From a virus: a stretch of 64,000 nucleotides of DNA. Location: positions 1 to 64,000 of IMG/VR virus record IMGVR_UViG_3300048929_000179; one strand, given 5' to 3'. The first letter of the stretch is position 1. Each line of letters starts with the position of its first letter. The position numbers were made by a program, and so were the translations under genes. Positions 25,456-33,897 of the stretch are shown here, one piece after another. The notes below the pieces were generated by a model that had not been told where the DNA came from, did not search any database, and saw nothing but the letters and a program-made list of their open reading frames with translations.

Positions 25456-25692
25456 TTATTCTGAAACTTCTTCGACAACATCTTTAATTACTTCTTTCTT
25501 TTCCTGTTTCTTAGCTTTTGTCAATGCTTTGTCATAGTCTTCTTTTGACACAATTGAATATCTTCCATCATCTATATCTACATATACAGAATCATTTACG
25601 ATTTCCATATATGGAAACTGAATAGGAGTCCCATCACAATCAGCCACGATACAAACGCTATTGTGTAATATAATTTTGCATTCTTTAATCAT
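25456..25692 (-). CDS. Hypothetical small protein after the tail tube gene
   Basis: 78 residues: an N-terminal beta part (CKIILHNSVCIVADCDGTPI) then a charged helix (KEDYDKALTKAKKQEKKEV). RBS AAAGGAG. It directly follows the tail tube gene, where siphoviruses often encode tail assembly chaperones, but the sequence gives no family match. Confidence 0.55.
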   Translation of the reverse strand: MIKECKIILHNSVCIVADCDGTPIQFPYMEIVNDSVYVDIDDGRYSIVSKEDYDKALTKAKKQEKKEVIKDVVEEVSE

Positions 25693-25742
25693 CAGATACT
25701 CCTTTGACAGAGTGGGTTGTTAGCCCACCCCCGAGAATAGTT

Positions 25743-26471
25743 TTATTCCTCAATTTCTACCATATCAACGAAGTTTCCATCTTTGTCCTCAAGTAATTCA
25801 AATGAAAGAGTAATTGTCGCAGGATCTCCTTCACTGGACTGAGAAAGCTCAAAGTTTCTCTGTGGTTTAGCTTTGTAAAGAATAATCTTATATGGTGTAA
25901 GATTTTCATCTTCATCTTTTTCAACAGTATCCATAGTAATGTAGTATGCTTTTGGCATTTTAGCGTTGTTGAAAGAGATACGTTTAACTCCAGAACTCTT
26001 AGACACCATATAGCCAACTTCGTAAGAAGTACCTATAGCAATGTCGGAAGTGGTAGTTGCTGTAAATTTGTTTGTAGCAAATGTTCCAGTAATTCCAGTA
26101 TTTCCCCATTCTCCAACCGCAAATACAAACACCGTACCAGCAACTGCACCAGCTGGAATTGAGAGTTCTCCTGCAACAGTACAGGCAATTGTTGCTTTTA
26201 CTGGATAAACAGCAGTAGACTCAACCGTTCCATCAGTCATTAATGAAAATAACTGAAATGGATAAACCATGGCTTCCAGAGTTGCCGTTCCGGTCATAGG
26301 GTTATCAAATGCAATTTTTCTTGCTCCCTTTGCCATCGCATACACAGAATCACCTGTAATATTCTGAGTGGTGGTATTAGCTGTTTCGAAAAACATTACC
26401 GGAGCCTTTGTGTCGAGTGCTCTGATATCGACATCACAAACCTGCCGATTAGCTTTATTAATGTTAGGCAT
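25743..26471 (-). CDS. Major tail tube protein
   Basis: 242 residues. The N-terminus (CDVDIRALDTKAPVMFFETA) and the remainder are beta-rich with an inserted Ig-like/Thr-Ala-rich domain at about 75-155. The C-terminal part (PKAYYITMDTVEKDEDENLT, ending DMVEIEE) fits siphovirus and myovirus tube proteins, which form stacked hexamers. Position after the head-tail genes and a strong ribosome site (AAGGAGGAATTTT) suit a highly expressed virion protein. Confidence 0.75.
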   Translation of the reverse strand: MPNINKANRQVCDVDIRALDTKAPVMFFETANTTTQNITGDSVYAMAKGARKIAFDNPMTGTATLEAMVYPFQLFSLMTDGTVESTAVYPVKATIACTVAGELSIPAGAVAGTVFVFAVGEWGNTGITGTFATNKFTATTTSDIAIGTSYEVGYMVSKSSGVKRISFNNAKMPKAYYITMDTVEKDEDENLTPYKIILYKAKPQRNFELSQSSEGDPATITLSFELLEDKDGNFVDMVEIEE

Positions 26472-26530
26472 AATAAAATTCCTCCTTAAATTTTTGTAAA
26501 ATAAAAGCCCATCATTTCTGATAGACTGAG

Positions 26531-27337
26531 TTACCGCTTTATGTAGTCAAACCATTGACCTGCGTTGAATTTGTCGTCTTTTGCACCAAATGCTATGGCT
26601 GTTGATTTTATATCAAAAACTGTATTTGATTGCATTCTTTCAAATAAATCGTACACCTGATATATAGTCAAATCCCATATGTTCAACATGTTAACGCTGT
26701 TGTGATATGCAGAAATGGAAGATACTATATTAGGAAGTTCAAGTCGTTCATCTGTTTTTTTACTAACAGTTTTTGCTTTGTTAAGTTTCTCTAATATTTC
26801 AAGAGCCTTTTTGTTTTTGACTTTGGTTTTGTCTTCCTGTAAAATATCTTTATGTATCCAATTCATTTGAAGTATGATGTCAATTACGTCGGGATAAGAT
26901 TGACTATTTATTGCACCAATTACTTCGTCGCCGTCATATATCAAGAATGCTCTATCGTCGATTGAATATGAAATCTTCTCACAAATAAAAAAAGAGAGTG
27001 CTTCCTGCAACTCTTCAATCATTTTTTTATCGAAATTAAATACATCTAAAGTTCCAACATTTACTCTTTCTTCATGTGTAATCGATTCATATTCTTTCTT
27101 GATTTTAAGTATTTGTTTTTTTTCTTCTTCTGTATACTTTGAAAAATAATCAAATTCCTCGTTTTCAACGACTCTATAATAAGACTTTATATCAGTTAGA
27201 ATAATAGAGAGAAACCCGTTGTATGTGTTAAATTTAGCTCTTAAATTTGATATTTCTCTAAGAGTTGGACTTTTAATTGAACATATGTTTAATTTCAATG
27301 GTGTTGGGCTTATAAGTGTCCCATAATCTAATTTCAA
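26531..27337 (-). CDS. Putative tail assembly / structural protein, hypothetical
   Basis: 268 residues starting with TTG at 27337 (AGAAGGTAGGTG upstream). The N-terminus (KLDYGTLISPTPLKLNICSI) and the ending (FGAKDDKFNAGQWFDYI) recur in clostridial siphophage genes at this place. The middle part is helical and charged. It lies between head-tail completion genes and the tail tube. A chaperone role in tail assembly is possible; no domain is firmly recognised. Confidence 0.55.
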   Translation of the reverse strand: MKLDYGTLISPTPLKLNICSIKSPTLREISNLRAKFNTYNGFLSIILTDIKSYYRVVENEEFDYFSKYTEEEKKQILKIKKEYESITHEERVNVGTLDVFNFDKKMIEELQEALSFFICEKISYSIDDRAFLIYDGDEVIGAINSQSYPDVIDIILQMNWIHKDILQEDKTKVKNKKALEILEKLNKAKTVSKKTDERLELPNIVSSISAYHNSVNMLNIWDLTIYQVYDLFERMQSNTVFDIKSTAIAFGAKDDKFNAGQWFDYIKR

Positions 27338-27345
27338 CTAAGCAC

Positions 27346-27816
27346 CTACCTTCTAACGAAATCTGGATTTTTATATACCAGTTTTCTACCATAAAAATTT
27401 TCACCTAGAGAAATTGCACGCGAAGAGTCCAATTTTAATTTACCGATTCCAAGTTTTTCTGAACCGCTAATGCATCTTTCTGCCATATCAGCCAGAATAT
27501 CAGCCCTGTCACCCATGAAATCAGTCTTTTTATAATCCATTATCCTTTTATGACAATATGCAAAAACTGTTATCTCTATATTTTTTAGGTTATCATCAAG
27601 AACTTTTGGGATATCAATATCAAAACATAGATACGACTTTTCTTCCGTCTGAGTTCCTTCTATATAGAGATATGGAAATATGTTATGATACATTAATTGT
27701 TCATTTGCAATTTCCTCGTTATATGTATTGCCAAGCATCAATTCTCCAATATCAGAAGATGTCGTGAACGCGTTGGCAATTCTGCTTTTATACAAGCCAA
27801 TATCTTTTAGCTTCAC
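27346..27816 (-). CDS. Tail terminator / head-tail completion-like protein
   Basis: 156 residues from a GTG at 27816 (GGAGG seven bases upstream); a TTG at 27822 touches the ribosome site. The strand pattern (PYLYIEGTQTEEKSYLCFDI, NIEITVFAYCHKRIMDY) and the later RADILADMAERCISGS look like tail-terminator proteins of siphoviruses that form rings at the end of the tail. Position before the tail genes agrees. Confidence in the exact role is modest. Confidence 0.5.
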   Translation of the reverse strand: MKLKDIGLYKSRIANAFTTSSDIGELMLGNTYNEEIANEQLMYHNIFPYLYIEGTQTEEKSYLCFDIDIPKVLDDNLKNIEITVFAYCHKRIMDYKKTDFMGDRADILADMAERCISGSEKLGIGKLKLDSSRAISLGENFYGRKLVYKNPDFVRR

Positions 27817-27832
27817 TTGCAATCCTCCTCAA

Positions 27833-28888
27833 TTAATATATGCTTTTTAATGATACAGATAATGTGGTTTCAATAGTTTCTGAATCGTGAGTTCCAGTAG
27901 CCTTTAACGTAAACGTAGTATTAATCAGTTTGTCATTCTCTGCACATTTTATCTTCACTGAATTTACAGTGGGAGTGAGTAATAGTTCGTTTATCGGACT
28001 ACCGACAATACTCCATATTGTACTGTAATTACTACTAACGTCATTACCATTGGCATCTTTATAGGTGGCAGTAAATGTCTTAGCATTTCCGCCAACAATT
28101 ATACTCGCGTCGCCCTTATATGTAATTGTACATAAAATGCCCGATTGACTCGGTTCTCCTGGATCGGGTGGAGTAGTAGGAGAGATGTAGTCACAGAGCC
28201 TTAACTCCTGATTATCTGTGTCTTTGTTGAATGAGTTTTTATCAGCTATGAGATTTAATATACCTCCACCATCACCGTGTTCATAATCACTCAAGATGTC
28301 ATCATTTCTAGTTATCTTAAATATCTTCGTAGGATTAATTTTACGCTTGTCAATAAATACTCTTTTTTCTTCAAGATTCATAGACTCATCATCATTTGGA
28401 ATCATAATGGCAAAAGTATTTGAAGATACAACAATCGTTTTGTTTCCATCTTCTCCAACATCATATTTACTTGCACTAACAGCATGAATCCAGCGTTCAA
28501 CTATTGTTCCGCTAGCATTTTGCCACTTCAATAAATATTGACACAATGAAACCAACGCCTTTGAGCACATTTTATCATTGTCAACAAACCCAGTTACAAG
28601 CCAATACATATTACGGTACTTAATATACATACCCGCTTTTAGAGTGCCGATATTTACATAAACTTCTCGTTCGTGTGACTTCAGATCGGTATTTGCCTCT
28701 TTGCCATGGATAATAGCTTTTATAATTGATGATACCGACAAGTCGTAATTAAAAATTTCAATTTCTTCCGCTATTGGAGAATCTAAAAGTTCATTAAATC
28801 CTTCTTGAGCAAAATTTTCAAAATCATCATTTTCAAATCCACTATATCTATTAGGTGGATTATTCATTAAATACCATTCTACAGCCAT
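27833..28888 (-). CDS. Head-tail connector-like protein with C-terminal Ig-like domain
   Basis: 351 residues. Residues 1-230 belong to a group of clostridial siphophage proteins beginning with the pattern MAVEWYLMNNPPNRYSGFEN and containing GMYIKYRNMYWLVTGFVDND. Residues about 245-350 are an Ig-like (Big-type) domain (YKGDASIIVGGNAKTFTATY), a common surface decoration of virions. It lies in the head-tail joining cluster. The connector role comes from context. Confidence 0.55.
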   Translation of the reverse strand: MAVEWYLMNNPPNRYSGFENDDFENFAQEGFNELLDSPIAEEIEIFNYDLSVSSIIKAIIHGKEANTDLKSHEREVYVNIGTLKAGMYIKYRNMYWLVTGFVDNDKMCSKALVSLCQYLLKWQNASGTIVERWIHAVSASKYDVGEDGNKTIVVSSNTFAIMIPNDDESMNLEEKRVFIDKRKINPTKIFKITRNDDILSDYEHGDGGGILNLIADKNSFNKDTDNQELRLCDYISPTTPPDPGEPSQSGILCTITYKGDASIIVGGNAKTFTATYKDANGNDVSSNYSTIWSIVGSPINELLLTPTVNSVKIKCAENDKLINTTFTLKATGTHDSETIETTLSVSLKSIY

Positions 28889-28898
28889 AATTCACCAC

Positions 28899-29291
28899 CT
28901 AATCATTGCAGTTCTTTTTCTGTTTATGTAACATTTCATCGACTCTTTTTAATTCTAACTCTAAATCTTTGTATGTAATTCTTTTAGACTCGTCATTACC
29001 AGTAATGCTAATTCCTTTACTTGAAATCCCTTGTAATTTTTCAACACGGCTCAATTCTCTAGTCAAGTAAAATGTGTACATTATCAATCCAAGAGTCTTA
29101 ACTTGGTATTGTTTTAATCTTGTGACAAATTTTTGATCCACTTCGTCAAATTCCAATGCTTCAATTTCCAATTCATAAATACCAAGAGCGTCTATAAACC
29201 ACTGATATACTAATTCATCTGCAAGAATATATTTAGACATTGGGTTGGAATGAAACGAAGATAATACATCTTGATAGGTTGTATTTTCCAT
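28899..29291 (-). CDS. Head-tail connector (adaptor)-like protein
   Basis: 130 residues from the ATG at 29291 (AAGGAGGGG upstream; the codon at 29297 is a TTG next to the ribosome site). All-helical (YQDVLSSFHSNPMSKYILAD; FVTRLKQYQVKTLGLIMYTF), as typical for the helical gp6/gp15-type adaptors that bind the portal. Position after the major capsid genes supports this. No direct family match. Confidence 0.5.
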   Translation of the reverse strand: MENTTYQDVLSSFHSNPMSKYILADELVYQWFIDALGIYELEIEALEFDEVDQKFVTRLKQYQVKTLGLIMYTFYLTRELSRVEKLQGISSKGISITGNDESKRITYKDLELELKRVDEMLHKQKKNCND

Positions 29292-29309
29292 ACGCAACCC
29301 CTCCTTATA

Positions 29310-29795
29310 TTAATCGAATTTATATCCTGAAATCTTTTCAATTGCAGCGATTTTATATGCCTCAACATCATCGATTCCAACTTCTTTTGCAATCGGAACA
29401 ATAGTTTTCTTTTCAGCTTCTGTAGTAACCAACTTCTCAAGCTGTTTCTGGAATTCTACCTTAGGAGATGTGCTCAATAATACAGCTACACTTTCCTTTG
29501 TAAGTAATGTTGAAGCGGGTGCTTCGTCTTCTTCATAACCGTCACCAAATACAAATGATACAACAGATCTATCATTAATTCTAATATCCGCATTGTTGCC
29601 AAACCCATCTTTACCAACAAAAAATAGATTTCCCATTTTTACCTGTCCATCAATCTCTGCTACGGTAAGTTGTTTATAGCCCTTTACGTTTGCAGGAATT
29701 GTAATATCTTTATTTGATTCAGTTGCTCTGAAATCAAGATTCCAACTCCTTAAATTATCAATACTAACTCTATCAGTTAATTTAACCTGAGCCAT
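29310..29795 (-). CDS. Capsid-proximal structural protein, hypothetical
   Basis: 161 residues. Residues 1-95 are beta-rich (GYKQLTVAEIDGQVKMGNLF), residues 100-160 helical with a possible helix-hairpin fold (IAKEVGIDDVEAYKIAAIEK). It starts 35 bases upstream of the capsid end in the same operon with a good ribosome site. It may be a decoration or connector protein. Confidence 0.5.
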   Translation of the reverse strand: MAQVKLTDRVSIDNLRSWNLDFRATESNKDITIPANVKGYKQLTVAEIDGQVKMGNLFFVGKDGFGNNADIRINDRSVVSFVFGDGYEEDEAPASTLLTKESVAVLLSTSPKVEFQKQLEKLVTTEAEKKTIVPIAKEVGIDDVEAYKIAAIEKISGYKFD

Positions 29796-29814
29796 TTAAT
29801 CCTCTCCTTTGAAA

Positions 29815-29845
29815 TGCTTATTTTTATGAAAAGGAGAGGCAAATG
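29815..29845 (-). terminator. Hairpin after the major capsid gene
   Basis: On the minus strand GGAGGGGCA-TT-TGCCTCTCC followed by TTTTCATAAAAA. Confidence 0.6.
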
Positions 29846-29865
29846 CCCCTCCTATAGTAAATAAA

Positions 29866-30960
29866 TTAAACTACCTTCTTAGCAATCATACCGATCTCAA
29901 ATTCTCTACCTTTAACAACGTCTGCTCCAACTTCAATATCGAAGCGTGTCTTAACAATGCCAGTTTCAACATCGTTTCCACTCATAGTCATGATTCCACC
30001 ACGCCTAAAAATATTGAGTGGAGATGTGTTGCCCTGTGCTGTGAAATACAGTTTATCGGAATCATAATATGTTTCGAAAGAAGTTTTATCGGCCAATGGT
30101 TTTGTAAAGTTATATGGATTTTCAAGTTCGATAAGAGAAGATCCCTTATAGAAACCATTTAATCCTGCTTTAGCGATTTCATTTACCTGTTCTGGTGTAT
30201 AAAATGGTACACTGGCATCTCCAATTGTTTTATACCCATTCCAATCACAGATGGTAGAAAGAACAGAGAAGTCTCCTGCGATACCTACTTTTCCCATTTT
30301 TCTCATGTTGGTAATCATTGCATTTACACCAGTCTGAGTAGGAATTGTATCATATTCAGAATAGAATTTTACATATTTAGTATTTTCCTTAATGGCTTTG
30401 GCAAGTACGTTTAACACATAAGCAATAGCCTTGTTGTTCATGTCAATCTGAACCTGTGCGGTTTCCTCAGCGATGGTTCCGCCAAAATTACCGCTAGCCA
30501 GCTCTCTATAATCAATAGCCATACCGCCAGAAATTGTTTTGGTAGTAACTGGATATTCAATCCAATTCTTTCCCGCAAAACTTACATCAGAACCAGAAGC
30601 TTGGATTCTAGTATCAAGACCTTCATAATTATAGGTCTTTACCATAGGCTGCTGATCATAACCGATTTCCTTATAGTTTCCTAAAAATGAGAACACTTTC
30701 ATAGATTCAAGTAATTTAGGCTGAATCATAAACTTTACATATGAGTTGATCTCAGCTCTAGCTCTCCAATCACCATTATCTGCTCTATTGCCAAGATCTT
30801 TAAGTCTTGTTACTACAGAATCAACTTCTTTACCGTATTTTGCTAAATCATCTCCATGGAAAAGAGCAGAACAAATCTCTACCACTCTATATAACTTCTT
30901 CTGGTCTTTAACCTGAATGTCGTCTTTTCTTGCATTGTTTAATTCAAAAGATGTATTCAT
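29866..30960 (-). CDS. Major capsid protein (HK97-fold type)
   Basis: 364 residues from the ATG at 30960, chosen for the AAGGAGG nine bases upstream; a longer frame to 30999 has none. Residues 60-120 include a long helix and the E-loop/N-arm region (AEINSYVKFMIQPKLLESMK), later the P-domain pattern GGTIAEETAQVQIDMNNKAI, and the ending RTRFDIEVGADVVKGREFEI-like. The size, high expression signals and position after a protease-scaffold gene all fit the major head protein. The family is inferred by pattern. Confidence 0.75.
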   Translation of the reverse strand: MNTSFELNNARKDDIQVKDQKKLYRVVEICSALFHGDDLAKYGKEVDSVVTRLKDLGNRADNGDWRARAEINSYVKFMIQPKLLESMKVFSFLGNYKEIGYDQQPMVKTYNYEGLDTRIQASGSDVSFAGKNWIEYPVTTKTISGGMAIDYRELASGNFGGTIAEETAQVQIDMNNKAIAYVLNVLAKAIKENTKYVKFYSEYDTIPTQTGVNAMITNMRKMGKVGIAGDFSVLSTICDWNGYKTIGDASVPFYTPEQVNEIAKAGLNGFYKGSSLIELENPYNFTKPLADKTSFETYYDSDKLYFTAQGNTSPLNIFRRGGIMTMSGNDVETGIVKTRFDIEVGADVVKGREFEIGMIAKKVV

Positions 30961-30979
30961 TAAAAATTTCCTCCTTATT

Positions 30980-31016
30980 TTTGCGCATAAAAAAGACACC
31001 CCATCAAGGATGTTCT
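30980..31016 (-). terminator. Terminator-like hairpin before the capsid gene
   Basis: On the minus strand AGAACATCC...GGGGTGTCT followed by TTTTTATGCGC. Confidence 0.55.
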
Positions 31017-31038
31017 TATGCTAATTGATATTTTTTAT

Positions 31039-31497
31039 TTAAGCTACTACAACCTTTACCGCTAAACCTGCGCCACCAAAAACTGTCTTCTCAGTAACTT
31101 CAAAATATGTAGCATATCCTGTCACATCTGCGGTTTTAACTAATTTCCCGTCTGTTCCAAATGTTAATTTATCTGCAACCGCAACATCTGCATAAGCAGT
31201 AGTAACAGCGTCCATATCCATGTCAATAATACGTCCACCTAAAGATTTTACTCTGAATAATCTTGGATTTTCACCAATTTCAATCTTGTAATCGTTTGGC
31301 TGATGTGTTTCCGGTTTATCAATTCTGTTTAATACAATCCAAACATCTCCTTTAGTTGTAGTAGTTGTTGGAAGGGCGGCAACCTTAGTTGTTTCATTCA
31401 CAGTGACTCCATAACCATTCTTTAAAACAGAAGCACAAGTACAGTATCCATTATTGTGGCTATTTTTATAAGTGCCCAATTCTCTAAACTTAATCAT
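31039..31497 (-). CDS. Head decoration-like protein
   Basis: 152 residues, Ala/Val/Thr-rich beta protein (VAVADKLTFGTDGKLVKTAD) with a Cys pair near the start (GYCTCASVL). Position just before the major capsid gene is typical of decoration proteins. Its ATG overlaps the stop of the homing endonuclease gene by four bases, and its ribosome site AAGGAGG lies in the last codons of the endonuclease. Confidence 0.6.
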   Translation of the reverse strand: MIKFRELGTYKNSHNNGYCTCASVLKNGYGVTVNETTKVAALPTTTTTKGDVWIVLNRIDKPETHQPNDYKIEIGENPRLFRVKSLGGRIIDMDMDAVTTAYADVAVADKLTFGTDGKLVKTADVTGYATYFEVTEKTVFGGAGLAVKVVVA

Positions 31498-32489
31498 TTT
31501 AAATCCTCCTTTTTAACATAAGCCCATTTTAGCTTTGTTCCATCTTTTAATTTTCCTGAACTTTTTCTTTTTCCATTACAGCAATCACTAATATGTGATC
31601 TATTAGCTCCATTCATCCTCGTCGCTTCAACTATTGAATTGTAAATTACTCCCGTGGTTAAACAGATAACGCTTTTTGTATGTTTGGAGGCATTATTTTT
31701 GGCATTTAATTGCATTTGTAATTTTGGATTATAATTACAAAAATTATGTTTATTAGCCTTTTTTAGATATCTAATTATCGTATCTTTATATAAATTGAAT
31801 TCATTTGCAATTTCTTTTACGCTAAAACCTTTGTTCCACATTTCTGCAACTTTAATTACCAATGAACTCAAAGATTTTTTATCACATTCTATCCAATCTA
31901 TATCAGATAAATTTAAGATACTAGACAATTTTGAACTTAATATGTTTTTAGATATGTAGTCAGAATTAGATTTGTCTGCCAATATTCTTATTATTTCAAA
32001 TCCATTTTGATCTGCTAATAAACTTTTTTGTTCATCTATATACTTTGAGTCTTGCTTTGACAACCCACTCATTGTATTATTAATAAAATGCATTCCACCA
32101 TCCATTTCAATTATGTATTTATTATTATCCATTTCAAAATAAAAATCATATACACCAGTTCTTATTTTGTTTTTGTAATAAAATTTACACCAATCAAAGC
32201 GCTTTTCAGTTTCAAAGCTTATATTCAATTGCCGTAAAACGTTATACATAAATTTATTTGGATAAGAAACTCCATCTGAACATTTTTTGCACGCAAATCC
32301 ATTCACCACAACATAACATACTCTTCTGTCTTTTATAACACTTCCACAATTTGGACAAATCCAATCTAATTTCATCTCAGAAGCGTGTGATGTAGCATAT
32401 CCTTGCTCTTTATCGACAAGTTGATTTGCTAATTCTGGGTGCGTAGTCCACAAGTCTCCAATTCCTCTTATGCGTTTTCTGCGATCCAT
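31494..32489 (-). CDS. Free-standing homing endonuclease, Vsr-like with NUMOD-type C-terminus
   Basis: 331 residues. It begins with GIGDLWTTHPELANQLVD and a zinc ribbon (CPNCG...CKKC). Residues 75-175 are a Vsr-like nuclease core (VYDFYFEMDNNKYIIEMDGG, MHF). Then comes a helix-turn-helix (FSVKEIANEFNLYKDTIIRY) and a C-terminal NUMOD1-type DNA-binding segment (SVICLTTGVIYNSIVEATRM). It is related to the gene at 24019-25047. It is inserted between scaffold and head genes in an otherwise standard order. Its last codons carry the next gene's ribosome site, so expression of that gene is kept. Confidence 0.7.
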   Translation of the reverse strand: MDRRKRIRGIGDLWTTHPELANQLVDKEQGYATSHASEMKLDWICPNCGSVIKDRRVCYVVVNGFACKKCSDGVSYPNKFMYNVLRQLNISFETEKRFDWCKFYYKNKIRTGVYDFYFEMDNNKYIIEMDGGMHFINNTMSGLSKQDSKYIDEQKSLLADQNGFEIIRILADKSNSDYISKNILSSKLSSILNLSDIDWIECDKKSLSSLVIKVAEMWNKGFSVKEIANEFNLYKDTIIRYLKKANKHNFCNYNPKLQMQLNAKNNASKHTKSVICLTTGVIYNSIVEATRMNGANRSHISDCCNGKRKSSGKLKDGTKLKWAYVKKEDLK

Positions 32490-32504
32490 TCAATATGTCC
32501 TTTC

Positions 32505-32540
32505 TATGCACAACAAAAAAGCTAGCCATTTTTCAGACCA
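32505..32540 (-). terminator. Terminator-like hairpin
   Basis: On the minus strand AGCTGGTC...ATGGCTAGCT followed by TTTTTTGTTGTGC, overlapping the stop of the DUF5659 gene at 32522. Confidence 0.6.
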
Positions 32541-32689
32541 GCTAAATCGTTAATAAATTTTTCTGTTTTTTTAAATATAAAAATTGTCTTTTCTGGATTA
32601 TTTTTATCTGGTTTAATATCAACAAGATGGTTCCCAAATTTTAATAATCTTCTTGCTACGTTTGCAGAAAATATAGATTTGAATTCCAT
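32522..32689 (-). CDS. Small DUF5659-type protein (second copy)
   Basis: 55 residues, too short for simple ORF scans. It starts at 32689 (MEFKSIFSANVARRLLKFG), with GGAGG 11 bases upstream, and contains NHLVDIKPDKNNPEKTIFIF as in the copy at 2708-2899 (same ARxLLxxG, VDxKP and FxF spacing). It lies between the scaffold gene and the endonuclease. Function unknown. Confidence 0.6.
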   Translation of the reverse strand: MEFKSIFSANVARRLLKFGNHLVDIKPDKNNPEKTIFIFKKTEKFINDLAGLKNG

Positions 32690-32709
32690 AAATATGGATT
32701 TCCTCCTTA

Positions 32710-33246
32710 TTATTCAAAAATTCCATCAAAATCTGAACTGCCTGTATCAGTCTCTGCATCATCCATATAACCGAAGATGTCATCAGCTTTCTTCTCTTTG
32801 GCAGAGTTAATTTCTGCAATCTGATTTTCTTTTACCTTTGCGCCGATAGCGGCATTGATCTTGGTAACAATTGTGTCAACTGTAACCTTAGTAAAGTCCT
32901 CATTGAAAGAATTAATTTCAACTTCAGCAATTTTCTTTTCATCTTCTGTGAAATCCTTTAGTGCAGAATTTAATTCGTTGATTGCATTTTCCTTCATACA
33001 CTCATTTAATTCCTTCGTGATTTTTTCAACCGTTGCATTTAACTCTAAAACTTCCTTGTCTTTCTCGCTTGAGTCTTCTTCAAGGGCTACATTTTTTGCG
33101 TTTAATTCTGCAATTTCAGTGTCCTTTGTTTCGAGCATAGAATTTAATTCAGCAATTTTTGCTTCATATTCGGAATTCTTAGAATTAGTTTCAGCGACAG
33201 CACTTTTCACATTTGAAATGAGCTGTTCAATCTGTTTTTCATCCAT
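32710..33246 (-). CDS. Nested scaffold protein from an internal start
   Basis: An in-frame ATG at 33246 has AGGAGG (33255-33260) eight bases upstream, stronger than many gene starts here. It would give a 178-residue protein made only of the acidic, coiled-coil scaffold part (MDEKQIEQLISNVKSAVAET). Such nested protease/scaffold genes are known from lambda (C/Nu3) and other phages. Ratio of the two products would be set by the two ribosome sites. Confidence 0.65.
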   Translation of the reverse strand: MDEKQIEQLISNVKSAVAETNSKNSEYEAKIAELNSMLETKDTEIAELNAKNVALEEDSSEKDKEVLELNATVEKITKELNECMKENAINELNSALKDFTEDEKKIAEVEINSFNEDFTKVTVDTIVTKINAAIGAKVKENQIAEINSAKEKKADDIFGYMDDAETDTGSSDFDGIFE

Positions 33247-33882
33247 TAAATTTTCCTCCTCGTTATTTTGATTTATTTCTTTATTATTAAGTTGATTTAA
33301 TTCAACCATAATAGCAGTAGAATCGCTTGGTTTTACAGTGATTACACAGAATGCACTATATACATATTCTATTGGCACTCGATATTTATCCTCTTGTGTT
33401 TTCCCATCTTTATAAATAATGCGACCGTTTTCTTTGGTTCCTACGAACTCAACACTTCCATGTACTGTTACCCCGTTTTGTCTACAAGTTTCCAACCACT
33501 CTACAAACAGCGGATATCTTTGCTGATTAATGTAGCAATCACAAACCAGTGCTCGCTTTTCTTCTCCATCGATAGTGATGTTTTCAATACTCCAACCATC
33601 AGCAGTTCCAACTTGCACAGAATCTTCAAATACTGGCATGTTTTCTTCTTGTCCAGTTAATCCATGGTCGTATGGAATGTCTTTGTTCTCGTCCAAAAAT
33701 GTTGCGCATATTGGCATACCAATGACACTGTTCGCATTTATTCTCGTTGGTTCTTCTAAATATGTAATTCCATTCAAATTACACTGAGTTTCATCTGGAT
33801 AAACTTCATGCAAAGCAAATCTTGCTCTACGTCTACCATCGGGAGATACCTGTTGAGATATTTCTATTAAATCTAAATCCAT
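32710..33882 (-). CDS. Prohead protease-scaffold fusion protein
   Basis: 390 residues. Residues 1-195 look like a phage capsid maturation (serine) protease domain: start LDLIEISQQVSPDGRRRARF, a buried HGSVEFVG (possible catalytic His-Gly-Ser) and YVYSAFCVITVKPSDSTAIM. Residues 215-385 are a charged coiled coil (LISNVKSAVAETNSKNSEYE onward), the scaffold. An in-frame start with a perfect ribosome site makes the scaffold alone (32710-33246). Position between portal and capsid is standard. Confidence 0.7.
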   Translation of the reverse strand: MDLDLIEISQQVSPDGRRRARFALHEVYPDETQCNLNGITYLEEPTRINANSVIGMPICATFLDENKDIPYDHGLTGQEENMPVFEDSVQVGTADGWSIENITIDGEEKRALVCDCYINQQRYPLFVEWLETCRQNGVTVHGSVEFVGTKENGRIIYKDGKTQEDKYRVPIEYVYSAFCVITVKPSDSTAIMVELNQLNNKEINQNNEEENLMDEKQIEQLISNVKSAVAETNSKNSEYEAKIAELNSMLETKDTEIAELNAKNVALEEDSSEKDKEVLELNATVEKITKELNECMKENAINELNSALKDFTEDEKKIAEVEINSFNEDFTKVTVDTIVTKINAAIGAKVKENQIAEINSAKEKKADDIFGYMDDAETDTGSSDFDGIFE

Positions 33883-33897
33883 TCGTAGTCACCTCCT

